Shown piece after piece: positions 1 through 11,896 of a DNA stretch of 64,000 bases. Every line of letters begins with the position of its first letter. The stretch's first letter is position 1. The DNA is from Pyronema omphalodes (Eukaryota > Ascomycota > Pezizomycetes > Pezizales > Pyronemataceae). The notes beneath the pieces were generated by a model. The model was not told the DNA's origin, did not search any database, and was given only the letters and a program-made list of their open reading frames with translations. A program made the position numbers and the translations under genes. The stretch lies in contig JAJJXM010000050.1 of assembly GCA_024516155.1 (NCBI GenBank), forward strand, positions 434,001 to 498,000, given 5' to 3'.

Positions 1-931
1 TTCACCAATTGAGTTATCAGCAGGGTACAAGCCGGGGTTCGACCCCGACTTGTACCCCTGTTCTTCCTGCAGCCTTTTTCTAGAGCCGCCGCTGGGACTT
101 ACTGAGGGTTATCTCTTGGACACGGATAGTCTGAGGAATCTGAAATCTTTGGCAAATACGGCTTATTCATGTCAGCGGTCCTTACCAAACGTGTCTTACG
201 TTCTCCGAAATCTGTACTTCTTTATTTTCCATTCATTGCCCATACAAAATTCTACTATTGTTATTTCCGTACTTTCATAAAATGCCCTGCATTACTGTCC
301 GAATGATCAAACGTTGTTATGGTTGAGTATTGAGCCGCAACTTTAAGCCACCAATCTGTAGCTGTTCGCACGCCGCTGCTCGATAGTGGCAGACTGTTGT
401 GTCTCGTATGAATGCTTTTGACTAGCCTATTTGGGAGCCCGCGTAAATGCATTCTAACCTAATACGGCAATCCACCACGTCAACGCAAGTGAACTTTCGA
501 AATTGCTCCCCATTTTACGGTAACGGACCCTTCAATCGTGCTGAATAAAATCATTTGATAAATCGCTGACTTTCGAATCATGTTCCACAGATATACTCTA
601 AGATTCGAGGTTGACACGCCACTGGTTTGTGGGAAACCGACGAAAAGATGCATGAAGGTGATGATGCAGCGTGAACCGGATATACGCGATGACAGGAATC
701 GCATATGATATTTTGACGCGAAATTGAGGGCGGTGCGCGTTGTTCTTATGTCACGAGATCGAAGGGTATTCGCAAGCTCATTGATATGAGAATGTTTGAT
801 GTGATTACAAGGATAGCATTATGGTACATATATTGAACACAGAACCAAAAAAAACCAAACTCAAAAAACACGAAGTAACAACAAAACCCCACGTAACATC
901 CCCGTAGAAAAAAATGGCCCGGCTGGTGTAC

Positions 932-1323
932 CTAGGCCTTCTCCCCCTTCTCCCCCTTCTCCCCCTTCTCCCCCTTCTCCACAGCATGTCTAAGCATCCT
1001 GCAGAAGACCTCGAGGAGATGGGTATCTTCGCTGCTGATACCCTCCTCCCCGAGGCCCATCCGGAGCTTCTGGAGCCGGATGTCCCTCTCCAGCTCGGCT
1101 GCGCGAGCCTGGAGCTTCCTGATCTCTAGGCTGTGTGTTAGTCGTGCTGTGAAGATATGCCTGTCTACGGAGATACTGGTGTCTTACGCTCCATCCTTTG
1201 CTTCCCTTTGAAATTCATGATAATCTGCGGAAACACCTCCGGTGAGGTCGCAGCGGAAGACAGCGGCGCGGGGGGAGATGATCCGAGGGTGGCGGCGGCG
1301 GAGGAGGAGATGGTTGCGCTCAT
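932..1323 (-). CDS. Small two-exon coiled-coil gene, family copy 1
   Basis: Model complement(join(932..1125,1188..1323)), 109 residues. Exon 1 starts at the ATG at 1,323 and encodes a Ser/Ala/Pro-rich head. The 62-bp intron has a GTAAGA donor, a CTAAC branch site and a CCTAG acceptor. Exon 2 encodes a basic, heptad-like helical segment (RKLQARAAELERDIRLQ) and a conserved motif (GISSEDTHLLEVFC), and ends in GEK repeats made by a 9-bp minisatellite. The same architecture and intron length recur at 11.3, 15.9 and 37.9 kb, which is the main support for coding. I do not recognise the family. A small DNA- or RNA-binding or coiled-coil protein is possible but not shown. This copy has the longest intact tail. 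Confidence 0.55.
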
Positions 1324-1488
1324 TTTAGCTATTAATGTACAATTAGTCTGCTAATTATTCCACTCGTATGGGTGAAGATTAATCGGTAATCGCAGTGTTA
1401 TATGACGACGGGGGAGGTTACCAAGTCTTCCGCGGCGGTTTTAGAAGTGGATTGGGAGGGCAGGAAGAATGACAGATGGATGGGAGAC

Positions 1489-1495
1489 TATATAT
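1489..1495 (-). promoter_or_regulatory. Possible TATA box of small gene copy 1
   Basis: TATATA lies about 166 bp upstream of the minus-strand ATG at 1,323. A related but weaker sequence lies at the matching place upstream of the other family copies. It is supported only by position and sequence. Confidence 0.25.
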
Positions 1496-1966
1496 CTGAG
1501 TCGCTCCTCTAAGGTGCTTAACGCAGCGCGCGATGACTACATTGATGGATCGCGGAGTAAGAGTCGTCTACGAACGGGAGAGTTCATGCTGTGAGGGAAA
1601 GGCAGGCCATACTTGAGCCAAAATAGGTGATCTTGATCGTACTCTCGCCATTGGAATCTTGCCACAATACACCTAAATCTACATATTTTCCTCTTCCGTA
1701 TCTTACCTCACTTGACATCTCACTCGTGGCTCCCATTGAGAGCGATGCTGGAGATGCAGAAGAAGACTTCCAGGCAACCGGGATGGTGGGACAGCACCAT
1801 CATCGTTTCAGACATCCAGAGAATGCTTCTTCTTCGTCAGACATCGCTTTCCTGTTTTTATTTATGAAATACAAATCCTACTTCGGTTCCGTAATGCTAC
1901 TCACTTCCAGAGTGAAAAGATGATAGTCAAGATGTGATGGAGACCTGGTCACTTCTAGTCACGAGG

Positions 1967-2520
1967 ATACTTCTGATGCCAAACAGTTCGCGTAACCACA
2001 TCAGAACAGAAATAATGCCAGTGATAACGAAAATGACAGTTATGATACGTTTTCCGCTCGTGCCTCCTTCATCTATCATCAATTCCTTGTCGAATATCAC
2101 GTGTTCGTCAGTACATCAGCGTCTAGCAACACGCTACTAGCTTATCCAGAAGCTGCTTGTGCATTCCAGGACAAACTCCACTCCGTTCTTGTAGTGTCTA
2201 GTCCGGCTCCCTGGAAGGTATCAACTCTACACGACTCCTGCCAGATAACGATGAGCAGGAACCCGTATCTGAGAGCAAGGATGATGAAGGTAATAAATCC
2301 GTAACATAGAGCGAAGAGGATATCATTTATTTCACCGACACTCAATCGAAAGCAAGAACCCCCAGGTGCAATACCAGCGAGTTCCCCATACTGATGGAGA
2401 TGCAGATATCAACTTCCATTCTCTATCACCCGGTTCCATGCACCATGATGTTGCCGCATAGCTCGGTTCATGACGATAGGTGACCCTGAGATATCGGTAC
2501 GTTCCACGACGCGTTTGGGT
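1967..2520 (+). pseudogene. Decayed acidic, Ser/Asp/Glu-rich coding region
   Basis: Two frames of this strand read like low-complexity acidic protein: one gives SDNENDSYDTFSARAS, the other DNDEQEPVSESKDDEGNK followed by SEEDIIYFTD after a stop. Stops (TAA near 2,024, TAG near 2,305) and a frame change break it. The twin at 12,204-12,757 carries the same breaks, so the decay predates the duplication. No family is recognised. Confidence 0.25.
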
Positions 2521-2934
2521 TCATTATGTCTGATTACGGGACAGCAGGGTGAAAATATGCGAAAAGCTGTATTTTAAGTGTCATTAGAAACGCTTCGAAG
2601 GTAGGTCGTCCACCTATTCATCCTATAGCGACAACGATCATCCGCTATCCCCATCACACCTTCGAAGCAGCCATATGAATCTGAACAGTCTCTTCAACGA
2701 TACTGGTGACTTTGGGCTTAGCGAATCATTTAGAAACAATCATCTTGAACCCGCGAGCGTGAAAGACACAACTTTATCGTCATCATCTGTACGAACGCCA
2801 CTTAGGAGGTAAGAGAAGAACAAGCACTGATCATCTTTTGTAGGCTTCTGACACGGTTGCAGGACCCCGAAACGAGGTCATATATGCAGAACAACAGTCC
2901 GTCAGGCTGACAGTGGATGACATGCGCTGTACGT

Positions 2935-3125
2935 AGGAAGTATTGCACACAGGTGGAATTGTACACAGTAAGAGTTATACACAGGATGCTATTTACAGCT
3001 TTATTGTTAGGCTTTTTTACAGATTATCAAGTCACCATTAATCTTAGAGTCCGAGATTCCAGCCCCGCTAGTCTTCAGGAAGGTCACGGCACCCCAATAA
3101 CTAACTTTCTCGCCATATTCTGAGT
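2935..3125 (-). repeat. SINE-like repeat with tRNA-like body
   Basis: On the minus strand a body starting GGCGAGAAAGTTAGTT leads into a T-arm-like segment and then a tail that reads through TGTGTATAAC toward TGTGTGCAATAC. Related copies with a better box-B match (GGGTTCAAGTCTC) lie at 39.0-39.5 kb and 41.2-41.5 kb. A tRNA origin is inferred from this weak similarity. Confidence 0.35.
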
Positions 3126-5305
3126 TCGACGTACATCATGCTCCCGAGCATCGAGGAGTGGATGAATGAACCCTAGAGAAAACAATGTAGAAAAACGAGG
3201 ACAAACATTCCGGCCAGCATGGAATGCGACGCTGCGGCGGACGGTTCAGTTGGGCATTTTACGGGAAGGACTGTGACAGGATTCTTTGGGCGTTGCGAAA
3301 AGATATTTTATCTATTTCACTATTTATTTGTTGTAGTTTACTGATAGTTTCTTAGACTTCAATGGCAGCATAAGTTAATAATATCTCTATCTTGGTATTC
3401 ATGATTTACTCAAGGAGTAGAAACGCTAAAGCGTCAGGTCTGAGGTTAGTGTTTGCTTAGTTGAACACCTATTCAAGGCTGGGCAGCAAGCACGGAAAGT
3501 CACATCTCAGAACATCACTATTGGTGCTATTTTGGCTTTTGCCGAGAATGTATAATGAAAAAGCTGACAAGGGTAATCAGTGCTAGGTAAACAGAAGCAG
3601 TCTCCGAATTGTCCCAAATTTTCAACATCCGAAAAAGTATCATAATTCACCACAAGTAAAGCACATCCTCAACTAGAAGACCTGATCAAAGTACCAAACA
3701 CGAACCCGGCCCCGGCCCGTTTTACGATATCAATCCAGGAATCCATCTTCCATTGTCAGTACCCCAATTTCCAACGATGTCTAGTGTGATCATCGTCCTC
3801 GGTAACTTACTGGTCAAGGTGCGGTCCCCCTGGATCCTTGTGTGGCGGATCTAATCTGGGCATTATGTTGTAATTCTCCACGGTTTCCCCCGTCGACCGC
3901 GATGTTCACCTCAGGTCCTCAAGTTACCGCTGATCAGGGACACACCTCTTACCATAAAGATACTTACTCAGCCAGTGTTATGATTGGAAAGGACGGTAAG
4001 GTGAAGCAGAGTAATCCTTTCAGTCTCGCAAATCCTCCCCAAGTGCGGACCCGTAACGTCTTGGACGAACATCACTGGCAGTCCTAACCAATCTCATGTA
4101 GGCCCAGAATTTCCCTTTCTAGGGATTATAACTTCGGAGAATCAGATCAATAAGGTTCCTGTGAAGCTTCAACGTATGTGTAATGTGCTCGTACCAGTGG
4201 AAAGAAGATACTGATGGAGGCTAGGGGCGACCAGGGATTAGAACTCAGCGCCGTCACAAAGGCTTCACGGAACAACTGTGGATCTTGCTCAGTGATATTG
4301 TCCTTGATAGACTCGTGGTAGATATAGAGGAGTCCACGACGCCGTAGGAGTCTAGCCCAGAGCATCCAAGTTAGTCTTCTACTCCATTTCCAAGAGGAGT
4401 AGCTCGCTGTGCCTTCGCTGACCTCAGCTCCCAATTTCTCCGAATGAAACAAAACGGGGATATAGCGACCCTTGACGCGTCTCTTCTGGTTCAATGGACT
4501 CAACGGGAGGCTCAAAGGCTTCCGATAATAGATGGTGGCTACGCGGGATTGAGTTGGCATGGTCTACAGTCTTACTGCCGCGGTTTGTTATGTGGTTAAC
4601 ACTCCTTCAGGATCTTAACTTCACGCTTGCTCTCAGGAAACCACCTTGGATGGCGAGCCTGACGAGGGTCAGTGAACCCCCCCCCCCCCTTTCCTACCCC
4701 GTTCCTGGAGTATGCGTTCACAAAACTCTCCCAGTGCAAGATTTCTCTCAGTATACGTGGTTTCCTCCGCATCTGATTCTATCTTGATTCGGCTTAAGTG
4801 CGCTAGCCGACAATACACCCTCCTCCCATTCTGCAATCGCGACTTCCACCTGCTTGACTAGCCCTCACCGCCCAGCAAGACCGAAGTATCCCCACCCCCC
4901 GCTTCACCGGGTGCACCCATGGCATTGTCGTTGTATTCTATCCATATCTCCTATTTTTGGCTAATCTTGACATTGTGATCGCTTCTAGAAATGGCTGCTC
5001 GAGGACGTATAGGTACCGCTCCGTCTACAACGCGCCGATGCTGATGCCCTACCGACAACAACGTATACTCCCCGTGTATAGATATCAAGAAAGATAGTTT
5101 ACACTACATCTCCACCGACATTAGTTCTCCCATCCCCTTCAACAGTCTCGCTAATCCTGTCACTTACGTTCAGCAGTGCCTGTAGCCCCATTACAACATC
5201 CGCGCTGCCGACGACAACCCGTCCATCACACCCGAGAAAACACATAGGACGCTCCTCTCCTGCCGCGATTCATTCCCGTCGACAGCGTTGCTCTGTGCGG
5301 TTCCG
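3126..5305. other. Satellite sequence with no intact gene
   Basis: Matches 13,350-15,255, and its last 770 bp match 17,380-18,197. It holds a poly-C tract near 4,678-4,689. Short open frames here change between the copies. I see no gene I can support. Confidence 0.5.
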
Positions 5306-5313
5306 ATCACGTT
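5306..5313. other. Paralogous empty target site of the KDZ transposon
   Basis: A single ATCACGTT flanked on the left by sequence matching 18,100-18,197 and on the right by sequence matching 31,777 onward (caacattcagtgcgcagg). In the filled paralog ATCACGTT is present twice, on either side of the 13.6-kb element. This fixes the insertion point and target duplication to the base. Confidence 0.9.
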
Positions 5314-5329
5314 CAACATTCAGTGCGCA

Positions 5330-5340
5330 GGGTTAGGGTT
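5330..5340 (+). repeat. Telomere-like interstitial motif GGGTTAGGGTT
   Basis: Nearly two TTAGGG repeats, at the head of satellite unit 2. The same motif heads unit 3 at 31,793-31,803. It is too short to prove a telomeric origin. Confidence 0.4.
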
Positions 5341-5717
5341 CACCAAGTGAGTTACCAAAAGGGTATGCAGAGACCGGGGGTTAACCCTGTATTATACCCC
5401 TGTTCTTGCTGCAGCCCGTTCTAGGGCTTCAGCTAGGGCTCATTAAGGATCACCTGTTGGCCGTCCATACTCTTAGGGCTCTGACAGCAATGGAAAATAG
5501 GGCATATTGAGGGTTATCCCTTGGCCGTGCAGACTCTTAGGGCTCTGACAGCAATGGCAAATAGGGCTTCTGCCTGTCCTGGCTCAGCTTCTCAGCATCC
5601 GAGCTAATGGCGGTGCGACTGCAGGCTTGACGAGCTGATAAACTCACAGAGTCGATAGAGGGTGGCCAGGCTGTGGGATCGGAGGTCTGGAGATGATGAA
5701 GACGAGAAGAGTTGGGA

Positions 5718-6095
5718 ATGATTCGGTGGCAGAGGAAGCGACGATCACTAGCCGAGTGGAAGAGTCCTTCGACATCTGGAGTTGACGCTGAAGTCAGGAC
5801 TATGACTTGTCATTCACTGGAGAGCATACATTCACCATGCGCTGTGTATGATCTCCACAACACCTCTGCGAATACTGGAAGCAAAAGAATAGATCTGGAC
5901 TCTGAAGCTTGCATACAACTACTATTGCTGGAACGGGATAACTATTACGAATCTACAGTGTACCATGGACCTCGATCTACAGACTCACGACAGCAGCAGC
6001 TCGTGATCTTTGACGTCAGCCTGCCAAAAGGACGTCTTGGCCTCGACACTACTGTATTGTTCTTCAGGCATGAGGACTGGGATAAGGCTCATTAA
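5718..6095 (+). CDS. Hypothetical ORF in satellite, copy A
   Basis: Opens at the ATG at 5,718 (125 codons plus stop). The partner at 32,181-32,669 keeps the same frame with scattered replacements (core DLDSEACIQLLLLE and RLGLDTTVLFF in both). The two copies end at different stops because of a small indel near 6,090. Conservation of a roughly 110-residue frame suggests it was once coding. No family is recognised. It may be an exon of a longer decayed gene. Confidence 0.3.
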   Translation: MIRWQRKRRSLAEWKSPSTSGVDAEVRTMTCHSLESIHSPCAVYDLHNTSANTGSKRIDLDSEACIQLLLLERDNYYESTVYHGPRSTDSRQQQLVIFDVSLPKGRLGLDTTVLFFRHEDWDKAH

Positions 6096-8235
6096 GTAGC
6101 CATACAGGACCCCCCCCCCCATCCTATTATGCTACGGATATCAGGATCCAGGACTAGATGCTTGACGGTCTTTAATAAAATCTCCAACCGGCAGGCGTAC
6201 ATCCATCTGAACACCGGAGGCCTTCCACGCAGCGAAACAGTCTGCTGATGCATTTACACCTTGAGTCCAGCTGATCTTCCAGCTCAGTAGATATCTAACC
6301 CGGAATACAGCCTGTTTCTCGGCTCTCACGTTATACAGTCACATTTCTTGCCTCGTTTTGCCCATGCCGTGGACCATGGATTATGGTTCGGCCTCGAGCT
6401 TCAGGAGGATGACTAGACCCAAAAGCCAGTGGAAACCACAGACCTCAGGAACTGATGCTGAACTTGAGGTAATTTCCAGCTATTTATTCAAGTATCGAAG
6501 AAGGCAGGCGGAAGAATATGTTCTCATTTTCCCTGCTTTCTCAAGCACTAACATCATCGTGCATCCATTGCCTTGATCCTCAGTCGGAACCCGAAGCTTC
6601 TGTTGTCAAGTAACCCCCTTTCCTGTCTTATCCTTCCCCTACACACTGATCTCCCTACTTCTACTATCCATTGACCCCCTCCATTCCTATGGGTAAATCC
6701 GCCTAGCATTCAAGATATCTGACCCCAAATCCCCGGATAACTGAAGGTATGCTGACGCATTATGGGGTGCCTGGGTATCATTATTTCCGCTACGCCTTCC
6801 GAAGCATGTACAGGAATCCGACGTTCTCCGATACCTCCCGACGTTTCCAGAACTTTCCGGTTACCAGAGCTATAACACACTGCACTTACAGAGACCTCAC
6901 AGGCACTCTGTCATACCCAGCACCCAATGTTCTTCTATATATCATCTTCGTCGTAATTCCCAACGCTTTCCGGAAGTCCACTACGGTTTTATATTTCCCT
7001 TCGCCCTCTCCACTTCGGAGTTTTCTTTGAACCATGTTTCAGTTTAACCTGCAAATCCACATGTTGCCAACTCCTTCGGTCTTGGCCATTTCCTGAGTTC
7101 TTTGAGGCATCTTGTGGAGCATCAATGGCAAGGATGATCAGTATTACGGGGGTGTGAATTTCCAACGATGACATCGTTTCAGGAACCCTAGATCCGCACC
7201 TGTATCCTGGTTCGTACCTTGGTGTAAGATATCGCAAGAAGCGTTGTTATTATGATCAGCCTTGTTATGGTCAGCTTAGCTTCTTCATCAGCAATGATTC
7301 GCAGTATTTGGAACTCGTGGCTCGTTAATTGCCCAAACAGGGTTCCACAATTCAATTAGTTCCCCGGAGGTTTTTATCAATATAGGGAACAAAGAGCGGT
7401 GGAATCTTGTATGTAGTAGAAATGTACTGAATGCATTACCGACGCCTAAAAACTGAATCTTTCAAGTGAACAAAAACGTGTATAGCAAAAGCCATCTGTT
7501 ATCTTGTCGTTGCTCTGTTTGTTGGTGCCGTGTGTTGCAAAAGGTTGCATGGTGTTTCCTTGGCTACATCGACAGTCTCACGGAGTTCGGAGTCTTAAGT
7601 AAGGTTGGACGCAACCTGTGACGTAATGGGTGACGCAGAACTACCAGAATACGCTGTCACAAAACCCACAGTAGAAACCGTAAATACACAGAATACCAGG
7701 AGGTAATTTGAAATGTATTATGTCTTGCATACTCTTCTGATTCAGGTATTTCGGTCAGCTTGTATGTATTGGGTATGATTGGATTTGTTGTGTTGGTTGT
7801 TTTCCGTTGTTAGACGATAGCTGGAGATAGTAGCGGATTAGGACTGTGAGGCTTCGCAAGTCATGCTGCGAATTTGCAAGATACGACGGATGCCCCACCG
7901 TATATCAAATTGCCATGAACACCATTTACGATCCGCGGCACGCTGGGAATTGAGATACATATAAGGGAAAGTGCAATAGTATTCTTGCTCGCTTCGTCCA
8001 ATCCTCGAGAAAATCGCCTGGACATTACCGAGTTTTATCCATCCGTTCAGAATCCTTCCAGCTTGTCCGACAGCAATGGATAAACTAGGCCCCCACAATA
8101 CCCATGTAAACATTGTTAAAAGCCCGGATCTCCATTTACATTGCATCTCAATAACACACGTCACCGACCCATGCACACCTAGTCTACTGGACTCTCTGTG
8201 GGAGAAGATTTACCTCATGGGTGAACGTTTCCATT

Positions 8236-8476
8236 TGTGGCTGCAATATGACCGGGGGACGGGATTTTTTCTTCTTTGCCGCCTGTCGGTCTTTCTCCGG
8301 AAAGTATTTCGCAGGTCATGCAGCTTAGTACTTTCGGCCAACACGAACTCCAAGAAGAGATGGCCGCGGATATGTCTCAGTGTCCACAACCGCAAGTGAA
8401 TGTAACTAGAACGCAGGCAAAAACGAAAGCACATGGCACTGTAACGACGGGGACAGGCCATCCAAAGCTAAAATGA
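8236..8476 (+). pseudogene. Coding-like 3' exon remnant, copy A
   Basis: A frame ending at TGA 8,474-8,476 reads GIFSSLPPVGLSPESIS, continues through MQLSTFGQ, and ends TVTTGTGHPKLK. The copy at 34,712-34,941 keeps the same frame and stop but has an internal TAA. An in-frame TGA lies just upstream in this copy. It is best read as the end of a decayed gene. No family is recognised. Confidence 0.3.
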
Positions 8477-8649
8477 CAGGAAATATGGAACATCATCCCC
8501 TGTTACTCTATACATTTACCTTGTACAGTTGTGCGTTTCGAGGCAGCTTGTTTTAGTTGTGTTCCGTTACCCATTACATCACACGTTGCGGAACCTCGGT
8601 GAGGATTTGAGTGTAGCAAACGAAACACCACGCAAACTATCGCAACACC

Positions 8650-9159
8650 CGAGGGACAACACCATCAACTAGAACAACGTCACGACAACGAACAGCTCTT
8701 GCAATAATCCTTGTTCTTCACCCCAAATTTCGAGTCTGTTTGCTCCAGTAATTATATTTCATGTATTTATTCTCCATACATACAACATTTCACGGTTGTT
8801 TGTTCCATGTATTGGTTGAATCTTCGACGCGACTATTGAAATGATGGTCACAAATTATTTTCAGCAAATTTAACCAAGTATTTATTTTCAGTTCATTTAG
8901 TCCAATTGATTTTAAGAATATACGTGAACTCCAAAAATATCAGATATGTGTGAATGGTGATGATTGATTGAAATTCCAGACGCCGATCAAATTTGAGGCG
9001 AAAGGAACATATATATCAAATCTGGATTGACCATGATTTCCCAAACCACTGCAAGCGCATTGATGTGTAGCCCACGTCGCCGGAAACATGCAGAAGTTTC
9101 GAGGACTTTCGGAAGCCGTAGCGCAAATAGTGAAAACCCGGGGACCCACGGCCCGTTAA
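8650..9159 (+). pseudogene. Decayed protein gene, copy A
   Basis: Segments of one protein can be read in changing frames: SPIDFKNIRELQKYQ, then after a TGA a segment with FEAKGTYISNL, a 2-bp deletion relative to the other copy near 9,022, then FRGLSEAVAQIVKTRGP ending at TAA 9,157-9,159. The copy at 35,083-35,624 has the corresponding segments (SPIDVKNIRELQKCQ, FEAKGTYIANLWIDHDF, TEAVTQIVKTRGPTAR). The residue pattern looks globular, but I cannot name the family. Confidence 0.4.
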
Positions 9160-9521
9160 TCTGCACAGGGCACTTCATTGCGTAAAAATGACGCAACTGG
9201 TCAGAACATTGTTTGTTCGACAACCTGGATGCCTAGCGCTTAAGCAAATACCGTTCAGATTGGGTAGTGTATATCGAGGAGGCGCGGGAGGGTGGGAGGG
9301 TCATGTCAGGCACGTTCAGGGCAACGGGGGATGTAAGATGACATAGCCTTTCAGTTATTCCCAATGCCGCGATAATTCCTGGGCAACTGAGCTAGTGCCA
9401 GAGACGGCGGGTAAACAGATAAGACCGTCCTTCCGTTATCCGTACTGCTTAGATGCTCGAAAGAAAGGAGTACAGAACACCGAGTCCACCATGAGTTATA
9501 TCCGGCCATAGCCGTTACTAG

Positions 9522-9866
9522 CAACCGGGACCGGCAATCTTGTGGAAGCTCAAGGTTCTACAGAAGCACTGTGAAAGCGTGCGAGTCGAGTGACTGGTCA
9601 TGTTCCTAATGCGGTATCTGAAGAGCCGGAGAAATGTGGAGAAAGGAAGGCACTCAGGGTTGAAATCCATGGGTACATGGTTTGGTCGCGTCCAGGAACT
9701 CTTAAGCTCCGCGATCGAGGATTTGAACATCATTATACGTTGTCATCAATTCCCTGAAGGAGATAGTCCTCTGCCTCCAACCAAAATTCCCCCTCATATC
9801 GCGATTCCGAGATTATCGCAACAGAAAAGAGCGAAAACAAAAAAAGCCCGAAAATTCCAGAATTGA
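9522..9866 (+). pseudogene. Decayed coding exon, copy A (internal TGA)
   Basis: Follows a possible acceptor (TACTAG). The frame gives GPAILWKLKVLQKH, a TGA at 9,591-9,593, then GLKSMGTWFGRVQEL, SSAIEDLNIII and a Pro-rich/basic tail to the stop at 9,866. The other copy (35,987-36,352) has TGG where this copy has TGA, so this one carries a nonsense change. Confidence 0.4.
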
Positions 9867-10874
9867 GAAAACTGAACCGAATCCATCATCTACTCAAACC
9901 GACAGCCTGAAGATAAATACTGCCTAGAATAACACTCAATATTTTGTCCGTTGTCGCGAAAATGTCAAACCACTTTGGTGTAGCTACACCTTATGGATAC
10001 AAGCAAACAGGCAAACATGTCTGGTATTCTGTGGATATACTATCCGGCTAGGCAGTTAGCTGAGATGAAAAAACTGGCAACTGAGGAAATCCTCATTGGT
10101 GGTGCTTGGGAGTACCGATTTGAAAGATTGCCGAATGTGTGGGGTTGCATTTGGCAGCTCAATTGATATTAAGAAACCCTAGCTCGCCATGATTTCCAGT
10201 CTTCACTGAGTATATAGTTAGCGAATCCATTGAAGACTATTCTGGACGGCCAGCTCGCTTACATCGTTTTTGTCAACCCATCGACCGGTTCGTTGTTCTA
10301 ATGCCACTGCCCAAGAGTAATAGACCGCTGTGCCTCGGGTGTCAGTTCTTCTGAACTAGCGCGTGACTGAGCCGCGTAACTGCATTCTAACCTAATGGGT
10401 TATACTAGCGCGTGAGCCAGCCGCGTAAATGCATTCTAACCTAGCACCGCGCTTCACTACGTCAATGCAAATGAGATTTCGAAATTGTGACCCATTTTGC
10501 AGCAACGGGCCCTTCAATGGTGCAGAATGAAGCCATTCAATAAATGAATGACTTTCGAATGGTGTTCCACAGACATACCTCAACATTCATGCGCGAAAAG
10601 GCCGTAATAAGTTGGGTTCCGGCGAGAAGATGTATGGAGGTGATCGTGAACCGTGAATCAGCATATATCCGACGACAGGAACCCCGTACGAGGTTTTCCT
10701 GTGGAAAATAAGACTGTGAAAGTTGCGGTTTCATGTCACCAGGTTGGGCAGCGTGCACAGGTTAGATGACGTGGTAATATTTCACTCAATTACAAGCTGC
10801 ATACAGGAGATTTGATTTGATTTGATTTTCTTGAACGTTCCCAACCTTAAGGTTATGACGTATGCAACAGTAAA

Positions 10875-11065
10875 AACTAAAAACCAAAAACCAAAAAACA
10901 AAAAACAAAAAACAGAAAACAAAAAACAAAAAACAAAAAACAAAAAACAAAAAACAAAAACTGAAAATACAAAATCAGAAAATAAAAAATGGAAAAAGGA
11001 AAAACAAAAACAGAAAAGGGAAAAAGCAAAACGGAAACAGAAACAGAAAAGAAAAACTCAAACAA
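10875..11065. repeat. A-rich low-complexity tract (AAAAAAC/CAGAAA type)
   Basis: Tandem short units of the form caaaaaa and cagaaa. Related tracts lie at 15,620-15,665 and 37,395-37,640, next to the 3' end of each small-gene copy. Long Lys/Asn/Gln or Phe/Val/Leu open frames through these tracts are artefacts. Confidence 0.8.
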
Positions 11066-11210
11066 CACAAATAACGCACGTTCAACACGTGCAAAGATGC
11101 TGTGGCTCCGGCCTGTATACCTAGACCTCCGCACCTTTCTCTGCAGGATGCGCGAGCATCCAGCAGAAAAACCCAAGGAGACAGGCATCCTGGCTAGAGA
11201 TGCCCCCATC

Positions 11211-11560
11211 CTAGGCATCCCCCTTGGTCGCGAAACGGATCTTCGCGAGCTGGATGTCTCTATCCAGCTTCGCCATCCGCTTCTGAATCCCCTTGAGGCC
11301 TAGTCTATGTGTTAGTCATGCTGTGAAGATATGCTGCACTACACAGGTAGAGGTGGCTTACGCTTCCTTCGCTGCGTCTTGGGATCCGTACTGAAGATGA
11401 TACGGAAGCGCAACGGCGGCACCGGGGGCATCGGGGGCACCGGCGGTGTCAGGGGCGTGAGGGGCGACGTCGGGGCGGACGACAGAGGCGGGGCCGGAGA
11501 AAAATCGGGGGTGCCGGTGGGAGAGGAGGCAGGTGTGCTTTTTAGCTGAAGTGTAGCCAT
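11211..11560 (-). pseudogene. Small two-exon coiled-coil gene, family copy 2 (shortened)
   Basis: Model complement(join(11211..11299,11362..11560)), 95 residues. Exon 1 (199 bp, ATG at 11,560) is Ser/Pro-rich with PPVPPMPPVPP and a basic end (QRRKRK). The 62-bp intron has a GTAAGC donor, CTAAC branch and ACTAG acceptor. Exon 2 keeps the basic helix (GIQKRMAKLDRDIQLAK) but stops at TAG 11,211-11,213, where copies 3 and 4 have CAG. It is therefore cut short before the conserved ISSQDA-type motif. It could still make a short protein. Confidence 0.5.
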
Positions 11561-11896
11561 CTTGAAGTATTGTCAGTCAGCCAATCGTTCCGCTCGAATG
11601 TATGGACATTAATGAGCAATCGCAGTGATATTGGAGGTTGGGGACGTTACTCTGACGAAAACAGTAGTAATATTGTTAGAGTGGTGTTGCGGAAACAAAT
11701 TTGGGGTGTAGAACGAATGAGAGAAGGGTGGGAGACTAGTTATACGTCGGCGGCTCCTCCTAGTTGCTAAACTCAGCTTACGATGACTTCATTGATGGAT
11801 CGCGGAGTAAGAGTCGTCTACCAACTGAAGAGTTTAGCTGTGAGGGAAAGACAGGCTATACTTGAGCCGAAAGAGGTGATCTTTATTGTTAGATTT

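Larger units (their letters stand above)
1660..3240. repeat. 1.6-kb near-identical core duplication (partner 11,897-13,470)
   Basis: Offset 10,237 bp. Long stretches, including 1,934-2,345, are identical to 12,171-12,582, while the flanks (for example 3,240-3,400 and beyond 4,090) are clearly diverged. This part of the satellite was duplicated, converted or constrained more recently than its surroundings. Confidence 0.85.
1..5305. repeat. Large satellite-like unit, copy 1
   Basis: The first of three large related units (others at 5,338-18,197 and 31,777 to about 42,600). Its start (ttcaccaattgag..ctgcagcc) is matched by the sequence at 5,338 and 31,801. Positions 361-800 match 10,350-10,820 and 36,810-37,290. 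Positions 930-1,330 match the small-gene blocks near 11.3, 15.9 and 37.9 kb. Positions 1,540-5,000 match 11,780-15,255. It lacks the about 5-kb block found at 5,400-10,350 and 31,870-36,840. Identity varies from nearly perfect to visibly diverged, so the units are mosaics. Outside the entries listed separately I see no intact gene in it. Confidence 0.75.

Noticed and set aside
1..60. tRNA gene at the window start (ggggttcgaccccga looks like a T arm)
   Set aside because: It is part of a larger perfect inverted repeat, lacks acceptor and anticodon arms, and the copies at 5,338 and 31,801 do not keep it.
10877..11218. Phe/Val/Leu-rich minus-strand frames (also 37,277-37,690) that look like membrane proteins
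   Set aside because: The hydrophobic part is the A-rich low-complexity tract read on the opposite strand.
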